From assembly GCF_048128805.1 (NCBI RefSeq), contig NC_136005.1, positions 16,440,760 through 16,504,759 on the forward strand: a stretch of 64,000 nucleotides of DNA. The letters run 5' to 3'. Each line of letters begins with the position of its first letter. Position 1 is the first letter of the stretch. Shown here in pieces: positions 34,301-46,800 of the stretch. This stretch comes from Centroberyx gerrardi. Its lineage: Eukaryota; Chordata; Actinopteri; Beryciformes; Berycidae. A model generated the notes under the pieces. It was not told where the DNA came from. It ran no database searches and was given only the letters and a program-made list of their open reading frames with translations. A program made the translations under genes and the position numbers.

Positions 34301-35121
34301 CTTACCTTTGAGTCCAGCTGCGACAGCTTCATCTCTGACATCTCCATGTAGTGCCCCAGCTCTTCATCATGCAAGGACAGGTCAGATCAAGAGAGACAAG
34401 ATACAGAATGAGGCCAAGCGACAGCGACAACTACTTCACTGCGGGAATGGAAACAAGTAAACGACTAGTTGTTAACCACTGGGTGATGTTGTAGTTGAAT
34501 AGACACACTAGACATTTAAAGTTACACTAGATATACTCACACTTCGGTTCTACATCTAAAAGCAGTAGGAGCATAGTGCACAAAAATAGCATGTATGCGC
34601 CAGGACATATTGTAGTATATCACAAGTAATCAAATATGCGGTAAAACATACGCCAATAATAACTAACTTCATGATCTTGGAATAGTCTGTCAGCGCACAA
34701 TCTGATTTATTTCTGTCCTCCATACACAGAACGACTATACTATAACAAAGCCATTTGAAATACATATGTACATTTGCAGTAACAAAAGCCATTGACAGGA
34801 ACAGTGTATTGGTTACTTGTCATGTTTGTAGTCTCGAGGTCCACTTCGAGCCCCCCATCCTGGTACTGCAGTTTTGAATACTGTTAAAAGCAACTGCAGA
34901 AGTTAGCACACCCGCTTGCTAGCAAATCTCTATTTAGCAAACATGAATTTAAATAACTTCACCGACCCCACTCCCGCCCCTAGCTGTAACAGAACTAACG
35001 TTAGCTGAGCCTGCTTTCAATTCTCCAAACAACACGTACACACCTTCTCGGCGATTCGCTCCAATGTCCTTTTGAAAATAAGGCCATTTCGAGACATTTG
35101 GTCCCTTATGTAGTCGTCCAT
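31388..35121 (-). CDS. hjurp: HJURP-like CENP-A (CENH3) chaperone
   Basis: Seven exons on the minus strand: 35121-35044, 34880-34817, 34361-34306, 33691-33622, 33498-31864, 31746-31718 and 31474-31388. They give about 672 aa. The N-terminal RTLERIAEKY followed by LQYQDGGLEVDLETTNM aligns with the Scm3 domain of human HJURP (MQRLIEKY, then the TLTYET region). Exon 5 carries SLMELYPSTISQIGRAW then RRYRRLR, resembling the human DLYAGMLHSMSRLL segment, and VELEDEFQKLYHRF (about residue 483), resembling the human repeat IKEEFDKLHQKY. The family deposits CENP-A at centromeres after mitosis. Outside these motifs the protein is Ser/Arg-rich and poorly conserved. Exon 6 follows a ladder of AG acceptors; only the start at 31746 keeps the frame into exon 7. 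The name is inferred from short motifs. Confidence 0.78.
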
Positions 35122-35889
35122 ATTGCAAATCAAAATTACGTTTCTAGATGTTGATAGATGGCGATGAATAAAACTCGTAAACCAGACCAAGTTGTCAAAA
35201 AAAAAAGGAAAGGCGGGCTTTGGGGGTTCGAAGTTTCCGCTTCAAAATAGCGACAGATGATTGGACGACCGTCTTCGGTGCCTTCAAAGCTACAGGAAAT
35301 ATCGTAATTACATTTTCAGCACTGGTAAAATACCCAACAAAGTGTACATTGAATGGGAATATCGGAGTGTGTTGATACCTGGCGAAATGGACAGTTACTG
35401 GGCAGAGAGCATGTAAACCGTGTCAACAAATTATGGTAAATGTGCTGTATACAACAACTTTTGGCGGATAATTAATTAAAACATCATATACATGCCCGAT
35501 ACACGTTTCTCCTCTTATTACTGCCGCTGCGGCACACATTAGCTCTATTTCTATTGACTGACGACAGAAAACAACAACTACCAAAAACTCCTTTTTGTAC
35601 AGGGTCTACTATAACCGACTAAAGCACTTGAATGTACGACAAGTCGTAGTTTCAAAACTGGGAAGTATGAGCTTACGGGGAGCACTTGAGAGCAACATCA
35701 GTGCGACGTAATGTTTTCGTGCTTGCGTCATCTTCACGCGACAAAACAATCGTGCTAAGCTTATAACGTGAGTGTCTTAATCATAATATAATACTCCCAT
35801 GGTGTGTTTTCGCATCAAATTATGTTTTGGAAATAGTGGTCCAGTAGATATCATCAGAGAATGCATGGTTCGTCTTTACATAGCTCGAG
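35122..35889. promoter_or_regulatory. Bidirectional hjurp/aasdh promoter region
   Basis: 768 bases separate the divergent start codons. Near the aasdh side are GACGTAAT (35705-35712) and TGCGTCAT (35724-35731), which look like CRE/ATF-type sites. No TATA box at a sensible distance was recognised. Function as a shared promoter is inferred from the geometry. Confidence 0.55.
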
Positions 35890-38800
35890 ATGGATCCGAA
35901 GACCCTGCAGGACATGGTCGCCACAGCTGCCTCTCTTCACCTCAGCAGAGTAGCCGTCACATATGACAGTGGCTCAGTGTCTGGGAGCCCGGTGTCCCTG
36001 TTATACAGGGATGTTGTGGCACTTGGGACTGAACTGTCTCATATTCTACGGAGGCACTGCTGTCGGAATAACGGTGTGATTGCGTTGTATTATCATGCCG
36101 ATTTGTACCTGCCCGTCTGGATCCTGGGGTGAGTTGACTGTCATATCTTGTACTCAGCCATAAAGTTAACCGTTCCATGCGAAAATAATATCTGACAATT
36201 TTATATTTAAATGTATAAGTCCAACATAATGTTTATTGCATCGTGTAGATTTGTTGAATTGCATCTTATCGCTTTGTTGAATACTCAATTCTGATTGGCC
36301 AATGTGTCACATAACAGAACACCGCTACATTTTGTTGACTGTTAGTAAAATTAACTCTCGATAACTTTTTTTTTGTTTTTTTTTTGTTTGCAATCAGGCA
36401 ATACTTTTAATTTGATCGAAGAACTCCAAAGTTTTGATTAGTGGTTGTACAGGGACCCTGTTGTGACTTGAGTTCTTCAGCCCAACTAGATTTATTTTTT
36501 TATTATTATTTTTTTTTACAGGATCCTCCAGTTGCCTGCTGCTTATGTCCCACTGGACCCAGGGGCTCCAGGGCTTCTCTCTGCCCGCATCATGAGCCAG
36601 TGTGGCCTCCAGTACTGTGCTCTGCAGAGTCACCTGCTGGAGGTTAGACTTCAACAACACTCTTCTGCAGTTTAATTTGCATAATCAAAAGTGCTATCAT
36701 GTGACTATTGAAACAGCAGTTAAGAATAGTTATTGCCCGCTGTCTTAGCTTCCTCCAAGACCCCTGTAATTAAACTACACTGAAGAGGTGGATTCCACTG
36801 AATTTCAGTATTTAATGCGTTGAGTTCAGTTTGTTGTTAATGTTCACTCCTGTCCCCTAAAGCCAAAAACATTTTGTAAACCGAACATTCTGGAAACCGA
36901 ACAACATCTGGGTATCACAGCAAAAACAAATGTGTCTACAAATCCAGTTTTGTATTTATTGTCCATGAAGTAATCAGAGGGAGCTATGTCTAAATAATTG
37001 ACTGAGCATGGTTTGAAATATGTCATGAGCCTATTATGTTTTATGTAAATCCCATACAAAGTATACTACCTCTTCGCTGACAGAAACATGAACACAATTT
37101 TTACAGTATTATCATTTGTTGGTCATTTTTTGAACTTTTCCCCCTTTGTCTATGTTTGAAGAATATTAATGTTGATTTTCATTCCTCTTTCCCCATCAAG
37201 CAATTCCAGACCGCTCTCTCCAAACACATCACTGTGGAGGTTTGTCTAGTGTTGTCCAAGTACAACCTCACCTTGATACAAGTAAAGCCACTGCCAGCCG
37301 CTGCACACAACCAGGGAACAGAACTGAAAGGAGCAGAGAGAGAGGATGCTGCTGATCTCTGTGCTTCAGCTGCAGCGGTAAAGGACACTGGACAAGGAGA
37401 TTTGGCGTATGTGCTGCACACATCCGGAACAACGGGGCTTCCAAAGATCGTGAGGGTCCCACACAGGTGCATAGTGCCCAATATACTGCATCTCAGGTTA
37501 GTTTCAAGCATAGGTCAGTGTTATTTTGAATCATAAGTGTAGCTGTTGTGCCGGAAACTGTTATCAGTGAACAGCCCCCCCCCCCCCCTCTCTCTGCTCA
37601 GATCTTTGTTTCAGATGAGTGCAGAGGATGTGGTTTTCCTGGCCTCTCCCTTGACCTTTGACCCATCGGTGGTGGAGATTTTTCTGGCCTTATCGTCCGG
37701 CGCTCAGCTCCTCATCGTCCCTCCTGTGATCAAGAAAATGCCCAATCGACTGGCTCAGCTGCTGTTCAGGAATCACAGGACAACAGTCCTACAGGTAAAT
37801 ATTCATTGGTTAAGTGTAATTCATTAGGCATTTTATCTGGAACAGCCCAGATCAGTTTTCTGTCGGTGTGATGTGGTATTTCCTTGTTTCTACAGGTGAC
37901 TCCCACTCTGCTGGGCCGTTTCGGCCGGCGTATTCTAAAACAGGAGGTGTTGTCCTCTGGCTCTTCGTTGCGTGTGTTGGCTCTGGGAGGAGAGGCCTGT
38001 CCCTCACCAGCTCTGCTGACGAGCTGGAGGCACGAGGGCAACAAAACTCACATCTACAATATCTACGGCATTACAGAGGTTTCCTGCTGGGCCTGCTGTT
38101 ACAAAGTCCCAGAGAGTCTACTGCAGTCCGGCAATCTGTGAGTGTCCGCTGGTAAAAAATGTTTGGTGCTCTCTGTATGTCCTCTGCATCTTGATTATGT
38201 CTCAGCTGCAGTCAAAACTTTTGGTTAATTTCATGTTTCGTACTCACCTTGCAGGATGGCGTCCTCTGTGCCTCTCGGCGCCCCTCTGATGGACACAACT
38301 GTGGAAGTGAGAGATGAACTTGGCCATATTGTCACAGAGGGTGAAGGACAGGTGTTCATAGGTAAAGATTTAAATGACATACACATACACACAAGTCACA
38401 CTGAGCTTAACAAAATCCATGTTAATCCTTAAGATGTGTTGTGTAGGTGGAAAGGACAGAGTGTGCCTCCTGGATGATGAGGTGACTGCTGTCCCCGGGA
38501 CGATGCGCAGCACTGGAGACTGGGTGAAGGCTGAAGACTCACAGCTGTTCTACCTCGGACGGAGAGACCGGCTGATCAAACGCCACGGACAGCGAGTGAA
38601 CTTGGACACCTTGCAGCAAGTGAGATGTTTTTATTATTTACATGTCATTTTTTACTTTACACCTTCTGCAAAACTGTAGACTTATTTTGTTCATTACTCA
38701 TTTTGTTAAATGTGATATGCTTGGCCTCATTCTCAAATTTCTGGAAAAGAAATAGAATAAATCCAACTTAACTGTCAAGATGAGAGAAAATTGTCTGTAG

Positions 38801-41800
38801 CCTCACTCAGATACAAAGTAGACACTAGTCTACACCACATAATACACATCAAAACACACACACTGAAAGCAATACAAAGGTATGTAGCCTACTGAAGGGA
38901 GTGCTAATGTGGCACGTACATATGTAAGTTTATATTTTATCAGATGTATAGGAATAAACAACTTCCGAAAGGCGTTCTTATGGTACATTCAAGACAACTG
39001 GGAACTGGAAACGTCCCACTTGGATTCTTCCTACTTCCCACCTCAGAGCGTTCAGGAGGGCGTCATCTCAAACTGCAGCAGCAAAGGCTCATGAGTCATC
39101 ATCTAGAATATTCAGGGTGTTTATAGAAGATATGTATAAGGGTTTCTGTTTTATTTTGTCTATGATGCTCCCACCTCTTCTTCCAGGTCGTGATGAGTCT
39201 TCCTCAGGTGGAGTCCTGCGCTGTGGGTCTGTACGAAGGCTTTCGGCTGGTTGCCTTTGTTGTGGCATCTACATCTGGAGACCAACAGGCGGCTTCTCCA
39301 TTCCCATCTGTACAGCAGCGTGTGGGACAAAGCCCCTCGGCCTCTGCGGACCGCCGGGAAGACTTCTCCTCCTCCATTAGCCATGATGAGGAGAGCGGCG
39401 CTACAGACGGAGACCTCAGCAGGGCCGTCCTCACCCAGCTGTCTCTGCTGCTGCCCAGCTACAGCATTCCAGACACGCTGGTGCTCGTCCCGGCCTTGTC
39501 CCTGTCTGCTCACGGTGAGCATCAGCCACAGGAGAAACAATAGCTCATTAATTCATCATTTTAGTAAGGTTCATATTACTTTTCAGTTTTTGTTCAGTGG
39601 CCCTGTTATTCATGGAACCATTGTTCTTTGGCAGGCAAGGTAGACATGGATGCACTTATGAAAACATACCAAAGACAGAGAGAACGTTTAGAGTCTGACA
39701 CTTCACTTGGAGATTTGGCCAAAATAAAACAAACCCTTCAGTCTTTGTGGCAGGTATGGACAGTTTTTTCATTAGTTTTGACAACACAACTCTGCATTTA
39801 CATAATTTCCGGCTTGATTTGTTGTCTACATGTGTGTATATACTTACAGTGTGCACTAATTATTGACAGGATACTCTAGGTCTTGCTGAAGATGCAGCCA
39901 TTGAGGAGGAGTCCAACTTCCTTTTCAGCGGAGGAGATTCTCTGAAGGCGTTGCGTCTCTGCGATGACATCACGACTGCTGCAGCAGTGGCCTCAGCAGG
40001 GCTTTTGGAAGTTATACTGGACGGGACCTTCTCAGACGTACTGCACCACGTTGCCAGAGTAATACTGACGCTGCCGCTTGAGAACAACTCGTCGTCGCTG
40101 CCCGAGGCCAAGAAACGGCGAGCAGATCCTCTCTCCGTTGCACCGGCGAAGAGAGAACGCACAGACCCTCGTTCTAGAACAGCTGCAGAGAAACCGCAGG
40201 GAGCTGAAGTTGCTTTGGAGGAAAGGACAGTAAAAGTTATAAGGAGGGGAGGCGAGGTGGTAGAAATGAAGATCAGAAATCCGGACACCAATAAAAACTC
40301 TCAGCCGGACACAGTGGAACAACTCCGAAGAACAGATTCCAGTGAGAAGATGGACAAAAATAATAGCTTGACAGTAGGTACCAGTGAACGGGGTTTTACC
40401 GATGTTGGCTCTCCTCTTGTAGAGACCAGCGCTGTGGGACTGAGTCTGAGCTGGTCTTCAGACACAGGCAGATGTGTGGATGCCTCCCCAGTGCTTCTAG
40501 CGCAAGGAGGAACAGATCAGGGATCAGACTCGGCCAAAACGACAGTCTTCATCGGCTCCCACTCTCACAGGATGCAGGCCCTAGACCTGGCCACCGGGGG
40601 GCTTCTGTGGGAGCGGGTTCTGGGGGACAGAATCGAGGCCGCAGCTGCTGTGTCTCAGTGTGGGACCCTCGTGGTTATAGGTCAGTGTCAACAGTCTGAA
40701 TAAATAACTTCTTTTTCAAATGTTTTACTGGAAGTTATCGTACTTAAAGTTGTTTTGGGTTCTCAGGTTGCTATGATGGCTGTGTGTATTTCTTGTGCGC
40801 GGCTTCCGGAGAGACGCGGTGGGTATTTGAGACAAGAAATGCTGTGAAGAGCTGTCCCGCCGTGGATCCCCTCAAAGGGCTGGTGATAGTGGGCTCACAT
40901 GATGGGCATGTTTATGCCCTGAACCCACAGGTGAGTGTGTTTGATATGAATAGATACACACAGAGGCGGAATTAAGTGAACAAAAAAATGAACACAATGC
41001 AAAACAAGAAAAACTCAATAGCACTGCACACTAGGGTACACAGTATTCCCCCACATCCAAACCATGCACTTAGATTGTGAGTGAACCAAATCTAAGCATT
41101 ATTTTGTAATTTTGTTATCCATTCATGATGATAGCCATGTTGTCCTTTACATATTTGGCTGTCTGCTGTCAACAGACTGTAAAAGGGTGATAAATGCTAA
41201 CAGTATCTGGATGGCCTGTGTATATTCTGTACTGGATGATATTTTGGTGTAAAGATGAATGTGTTTGTATGTTTTCTAGGTTCGGCAGTGTGTTTGGAAG
41301 CATCACTGCGGGGGCGGGGCTGTGTTTTCTTCCCCATACCTCCACCCCTCCCACAGACGGCTGTATGTGGCGTCACTGGGAGGACACCTGCTCTGTCTCA
41401 ACCCTGTGAGTGGAGCTCATCCCTATACAAGCCAAACTTCAGTGAACCCTTTTGTTCATTAAACAACATTTGGACAGAGGGTCAAGCATGGTTTGCATTG
41501 CCGTCTGATCAGTGTTTTACTGTACACAGGACAGTGGAGAGCTCATATGGACGTACTGTAGAGAGACTCCATTCTTCTCATCGCCAAACGGCTCCTCCGG
41601 TCCTGTTGTCATCGGCTCAGTGGATGGAAACATCTGCTGCTTCAGCAATATGGGGAAACTGGTAAGAAGCAGAGCTTAGGCTGGTGTCTTTTTCACTGTA
41701 CCATATTAATACCTGTCTAACTGACACTTGTGTTTCTCTGCAGCTTTGGCAGTTTTTGACCAAAGGACCCGTCTTCTCGTCCCCGTGTGTCACACCAGAC

Positions 41801-42139
41801 CAGCAGAGGGTTTTGTGTGGATCACATGACGGCTGCCTGTACTGTTTGAACTGTGCTGATGGCTCTTTGGTTTGGACTTTCCAGACCTCTGGGAAGGTGT
41901 ACTCTAGCCCCTGTGTGTTCGATGGCTCTACCTGGGGGAGAAGGGGGATTCTTGTGGCCCTGGCCTCCACAGATGGAACGGTCTGGATCCTGGATGGTCA
42001 AGATGGACTATTGGTAGCTTCACTCACCCTTCCTGGGGAGCTGTTTTCTTCCCCGGTGGTGTGGGAACACTCCCTTGTGGTTGGGTGTCGTAATGACTAT
42101 GTGTACTGTATAGAGCTGACAGTCAAAAAGGAAACATAG
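35890..42139 (+). CDS. aasdh: Beta-alanine-activating enzyme / AASDH (ACSF4), adenylation-carrier-propeller protein
   Basis: Fourteen exons: 35890-36128, 36522-36642, 37201-37496, 37602-37794, 37896-38137, 38255-38361, 38447-38619, 39187-39514, 39635-39753, 39870-40680, 40767-40930, 41280-41405, 41530-41661 and 41744-42139. They give about 1148 aa (human 1098). The ANL adenylation domain has AYVLHTSGTTGLPKIVRVPH (P-loop about 194-199), LASPLTFDPSVVEIFLALSS, YGITEV, STGDWV and HGKVDM with the A10 lysine. A carrier domain follows with GGDSLK; Ser630 is the phosphopantetheine site. The C-terminal third is PQQ-type beta-propeller repeats (GSHSHRMQALD, GSHDGHVYAL, GSHDGCLYCL, GCRNDYVYCIEL). It resembles an NRPS module without condensation or thioesterase domain, and the physiological substrate is debated. 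AATAAA is at 42174-42179. Confidence 0.97.
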
Positions 42140-42179
42140 AAGATTATCATATGTATTTTTGCACTAATTGTAAAATAAA

Positions 42180-43847
42180 CACTGGAAAAAAAATATGTGA
42201 CCTTATGGTTTCCATGGCGAGATCCTGTGTCAGAGCAGACAAGGTGCTTTGGGAAACAAGATTTAATTAAAGTTCTGTATTCAACATCTGAAACCTACAA
42301 CAGGGAAAGAATGAGTCTGTGGGCCTGCGGTTCAGACATCGGTATTTAATTTACATTATTCATAACATTTGTATCTCTTTAAGAATTTTCTCATGAATAC
42401 CTCTAAGTGGGACAAAAAAGTGCAATTATTACCAAACATTTTTGTTACATATAACACTGTGTACACTACACTATTGTGCACGACCAAAGTTAAAAACAAA
42501 ATGACAAAGTGACTCAGCCTTAGGGGCCCCTCTCTGACCAAAGCTCTGGTAAAACCTTTGACTTACATACATACTTACTTACATACATACAGATCATTAT
42601 ATTGAGAAGTGAGAAAGGTAGTGGTAGGAGACGAGAAAGCTGGAGTTTTGTAGAAATGCTTACATTATGTAAGGCTAACCAGCTCATATCACATTTACGA
42701 GGAAGTGATGGCATAAGCCTACAAACACAATTGTGTTACAGGAGGACAGCTACAAGGATTGTATGTTACAGCAAGCAGGTAGTTTCTGTCTCCATAGCAA
42801 AGCAAAATCCAAATTACATCATCACAGAGTAGTGAGGATAATGTGCAATTCACCGTAAATGCCCAGTAACACTTGTGGTCTTCAATGCTGTGTTTCGGTG
42901 CACCCACCATGTGATTTTGACAGATTTTATTAGTGTTGCTTTACAAACGGATTCTGATAACGTTATCATGGCAAATTGTACAATAGCTTCTTTGACAGCT
43001 ATCACAGTCATCACGGACACAGTGAGAATTGTTATGCTAAGTACAGGTTTCCAATATGAGTAAAAAAAAAGGCTTCTTTTGTACATCACAAACAAGGCTC
43101 AGAGAAGAGATACAGTATCTATCGTTTCAACAAAGTTAAATCCATTGCTTGAAATAATACCAACAAGGGAATGTGGCAGAGAGGATGCCTGTAACACTTC
43201 CATTTGCTGTCACAAAGAAGATTCAACAGGGTCATGTTGGGTTATTGTTACTGTTAGCCCTTAAAACACGATTCTGAAAACTCCCCTCTGCTGATTAAAC
43301 ACTGTCTGTGTCATATGTCAGAGCTTTGACTTCACCTCTATTACAGAAGCATTTCATGTTATATTGTATTTAGCGCATGATCTATTTACAACCATGGTGA
43401 CCCCATTGGCTACAAAAGGAAAAATCGGGGTTGGCTATTGCAGTGGTCAGCCATGGTTGTGATTGGCTGCTGAAGGTTCTGTGCCGCAAACACCTTTGTT
43501 ACATCTATGTCTTCTTGGGACATTATGCTTTCATGGTTTTGTATACATTAAGTGCATGCTTGCAATAATTGTTTATGTATAGATGTGTGATTGTGTTTGA
43601 ATATTTGAATGTGAAGCGCACTTTAACGTGATAATAATACCAGCCAGTGTATGGTTACAAGGTAACGGAGGGCATTACTTGTTTCATAGCGTCAGGAGGG
43701 TTATAGTGCTGAAGGGGAAGATCTGGAGTTGGGAGGAAAAGGACGGGGGCGATGTTGACTTTTGAGGTGCGTCATGGTCCATGGGCAGTGTGCAGTCTCG
43801 GTGCAGGCCGGAGCCCGCTTTGAAGCTGGGGTGGGCGTTGGGGGATG
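42180..43847 (-). other. Convergent aasdh-cracd spacer, mainly cracd 3' UTR
   Basis: No coding sequence. Read on the minus strand it follows the cracd stop at 43848, and an AATAAA (TTTATT on the + strand near 42930) suggests a 3' UTR of about 0.9 kb. The rest is AT-rich with no recognised repeat family. Confidence 0.45.
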
Positions 43848-46800
43848 TTATTTGATGATCTGAGGACAGTCACTCCAGGCTTTGGCCTTGCGTTTGGCCA
43901 GGGCCAGCCAGGCCGGCTCTGTGGACACCTGGGGAGAGTCACTGGAGGGGAAGCGTTTCGACACCTCCTTCACAGCAGGTGGTGATGGTGTGGAGTCTGC
44001 AATCTCAACTGAAGTCCAGAACAGAAATTAATTACAACTCCATCCATTAAACCATTAAGACTTACTAGGCCCGTCAAAAAAAGCCAGGCATGATAAAATT
44101 GATTTTAGCATTCATGATATGTAATTAATTCTAATTCAGTGAGCAATGAATATTTTATTTCTTCTATATAAATAATATGTCTTCTATAATAATAATGAAA
44201 TTCAATATCCAATACAATATTCAAATGTACTATAGATATGGCTGCATGAATACCTTGTTGACCATTAACAATATCCTCATTAAGCAGGTTCTTACCAGTG
44301 ACAGAGCTGGGCAGAGTGTTGGCTTTTTTCAGGTGGTCTCTGCGATCAAAGCGCCCCAGCAGGCTGTCGGGTCTCTTGGGCTCCTCTGGTGTCTGAGGTT
44401 TAGAAGGACTGGTGCTTCCGTTTCCTTTGCTGTCTGTAGGACTGATCAGCGTAGCCTGCAAAAGGTAAAGGAATTCGTTTACCTGATGGCCTGGGAGGAG
44501 GAAGAGGGGGTTGGTTGCAGAGTGCGACTGTGTGAGATCAGGAAATGTATGTAAGAAAGTGAGTACAGAGGCAAACGGGGGAACATACACTTTCTCTCTC
44601 CCTCGACTGTTTTTCGGCGAGTTTGGCCTCTCTCTGGCTGCGACGCTCCTCTCGGTTCTGCTGCTGCTCCCTGAAGCCCTTCTGCTTCTGCAGCGCCAGT
44701 GTGATCCATAACGGCCCTGCCTCCTTCTCCTGGACCCTTGTGCTGTCCAGCGAGTGCCTGCTCTGTAGTGACGGTTTGTCTGTAGGGGTACACATGCATA
44801 GTGTCAAATTACACCCGATTAACACTCAAGGCCACATTTCATGTTAGAGACCATTTGCTCTAAAAACCAAGGTTGCTGATTACACATGACCAGATCTTAA
44901 TTAATACATGTATGTGTATATTAGTGTTCAAAAACTCCATTAAAATGAATGCAAGTTACATTCATTTCGGTGGGTTGGCAGCCCCTCTAGCTTCTACACT
45001 TCTGTACACTCCCTTTTTCCCCTCTATCAAATCTTTGGAGTGATCCCTTATTAGCACTACAGCACAGTGGCTGGCGGAGGTGACACTGACCTCTCTTGAT
45101 GAGCTCTGTCTTTCTGTCCACCTTCTCTCTCCAGGGGATATTGATGGAGGGGAAGAAGGACCTCTTCTCCTTGTGCTCCTCTTCCCCTTGGATGTGGCCT
45201 TGGCTGCTCCTGTGCAGCTGAGCCACCGCCGATGATTCCTCGCTCTTGCTAGTCTGCTCCTGGGTGGAAGAATCTGCTCCCCCTATTCTCTGGACCACGG
45301 CCTCGCTGGGAACCCCACGGACGACTTTAGGTAGTGGTGAGGGGGGAGGGGTGGTGACGGCTCCAGTAGGTTTGGGTGATGTGGTGGGTCTTTGGTAGAG
45401 CGGTGGTTTGGAAAGCACTTTCTCAACCTCGCTGTGTACGGACACGCTGGCAGACTTGCCCGGTTTGGCCCGGGGGACAGCAGGGGAGGCAGTTGCCTGT
45501 AAGAACTTGCCAACTGCACTCTCTTTTTGGGGCGATGTGGGGCTTGACTTGTCGGAGAACACAGAGGAAGCGTCAGAGTCAGGTTCAATGGGGGTGAGAG
45601 GTGAAGGGACGCCATCAAAGCTGTCCCCAGCACTGTAACGTTTCTTCCTTTTCTCTGTGGACTGTTCACTGTGAAAGCGGAGGGAGTAGTTGGTCCTCCT
45701 CAGCTTTATGCCAAAAGGAGAGGGTTTATCCTCACCGTCCGGGCCCCTCTCCTCTCCCTCCTCTCTGCTCTCAGCGTCCTCTGCCTCACCCTGACTCCTG
45801 CCCTTCAACTCTGCCGCCTCAGGTTTGGTTCCAGGGCTGGGAACCAGGAAAGAGGGGAGGTCTTTGGCAAACATACACTCATCCGACCCTCTTTCTGAGA
45901 TGCGGACAGTTTTACTTGTCCTATTCTGAGCTTTACTGGTTGGAGCTGGCGAGGCTGCAGGGGTGCCGCACGTGGTGTCAGGTGGAGTAGCTTCCTTGTC
46001 GTCCGGACTGAACACCTCAGAGTTTCTATTTGAGTCTCCAAATTTCTTCTTAGCTGGGGTGATGGAGAACTTGGCGCTGGCAGACATGGTCTTCCTGAGG
46101 TTGGTGTGAGAAAATGGAGGCTGATTCAGATCTTCACTGCTGGGCTGCGTCTGGTTTCGGCTCGGGTCTGGGTAATCCTCATACTTCCCTTCCTCTGCTC
46201 CCTTGAATATCTTTGATCTAATACTAGCCCATTCTGCTAGGACAGCTGCACTGGACTGGTCTGTGGAGAGTGAGGACTCGTTGAGAGATTTGGTTTTGCC
46301 AGACTTGCGGTCCGGTGAAGTCTTGCTCTTGGTTGGTGGCGTTCCCTGGGCCTTTCTATCCTCTCCCAAACCAAGCAGAGACTTGCAGGCTGTGTCTTTG
46401 ATCTGGTCTAAGTTGACTGCAGTCCCGCAGAGCTGGGCCCCTGTCACCAGGATGGCTGTGTGGGGGACGTATGGAGATGCTGGCAGGTTGGGGGAGTCTG
46501 CTCCTTCAGGAGAGGAAGCCTTAGTGCCCTCTCTTTGGTCAGCTACAGCGCCGCTCTGGTGGCTGGAGGCCGGCGTAACAGGCGTCAGGTTGACCTTCTG
46601 GAACAGAATCTGCTTTTCCCCAGAGGACACTTTGAAAGAGAAAGGCCTCTGTCGCTCCTCCATCTCTCTCCAGCGCAGCTCCTCCGCTCTTCTCTTCCTC
46701 TCGTGTGGGTCGGAGCTGCCATCAGCCTCCTCTAATGATAGTCTCTTCTGCTCTTCCTCTTCCTTTTTCTGTCTCTCCTCTGCTTCCAGTTTTATCCTTT

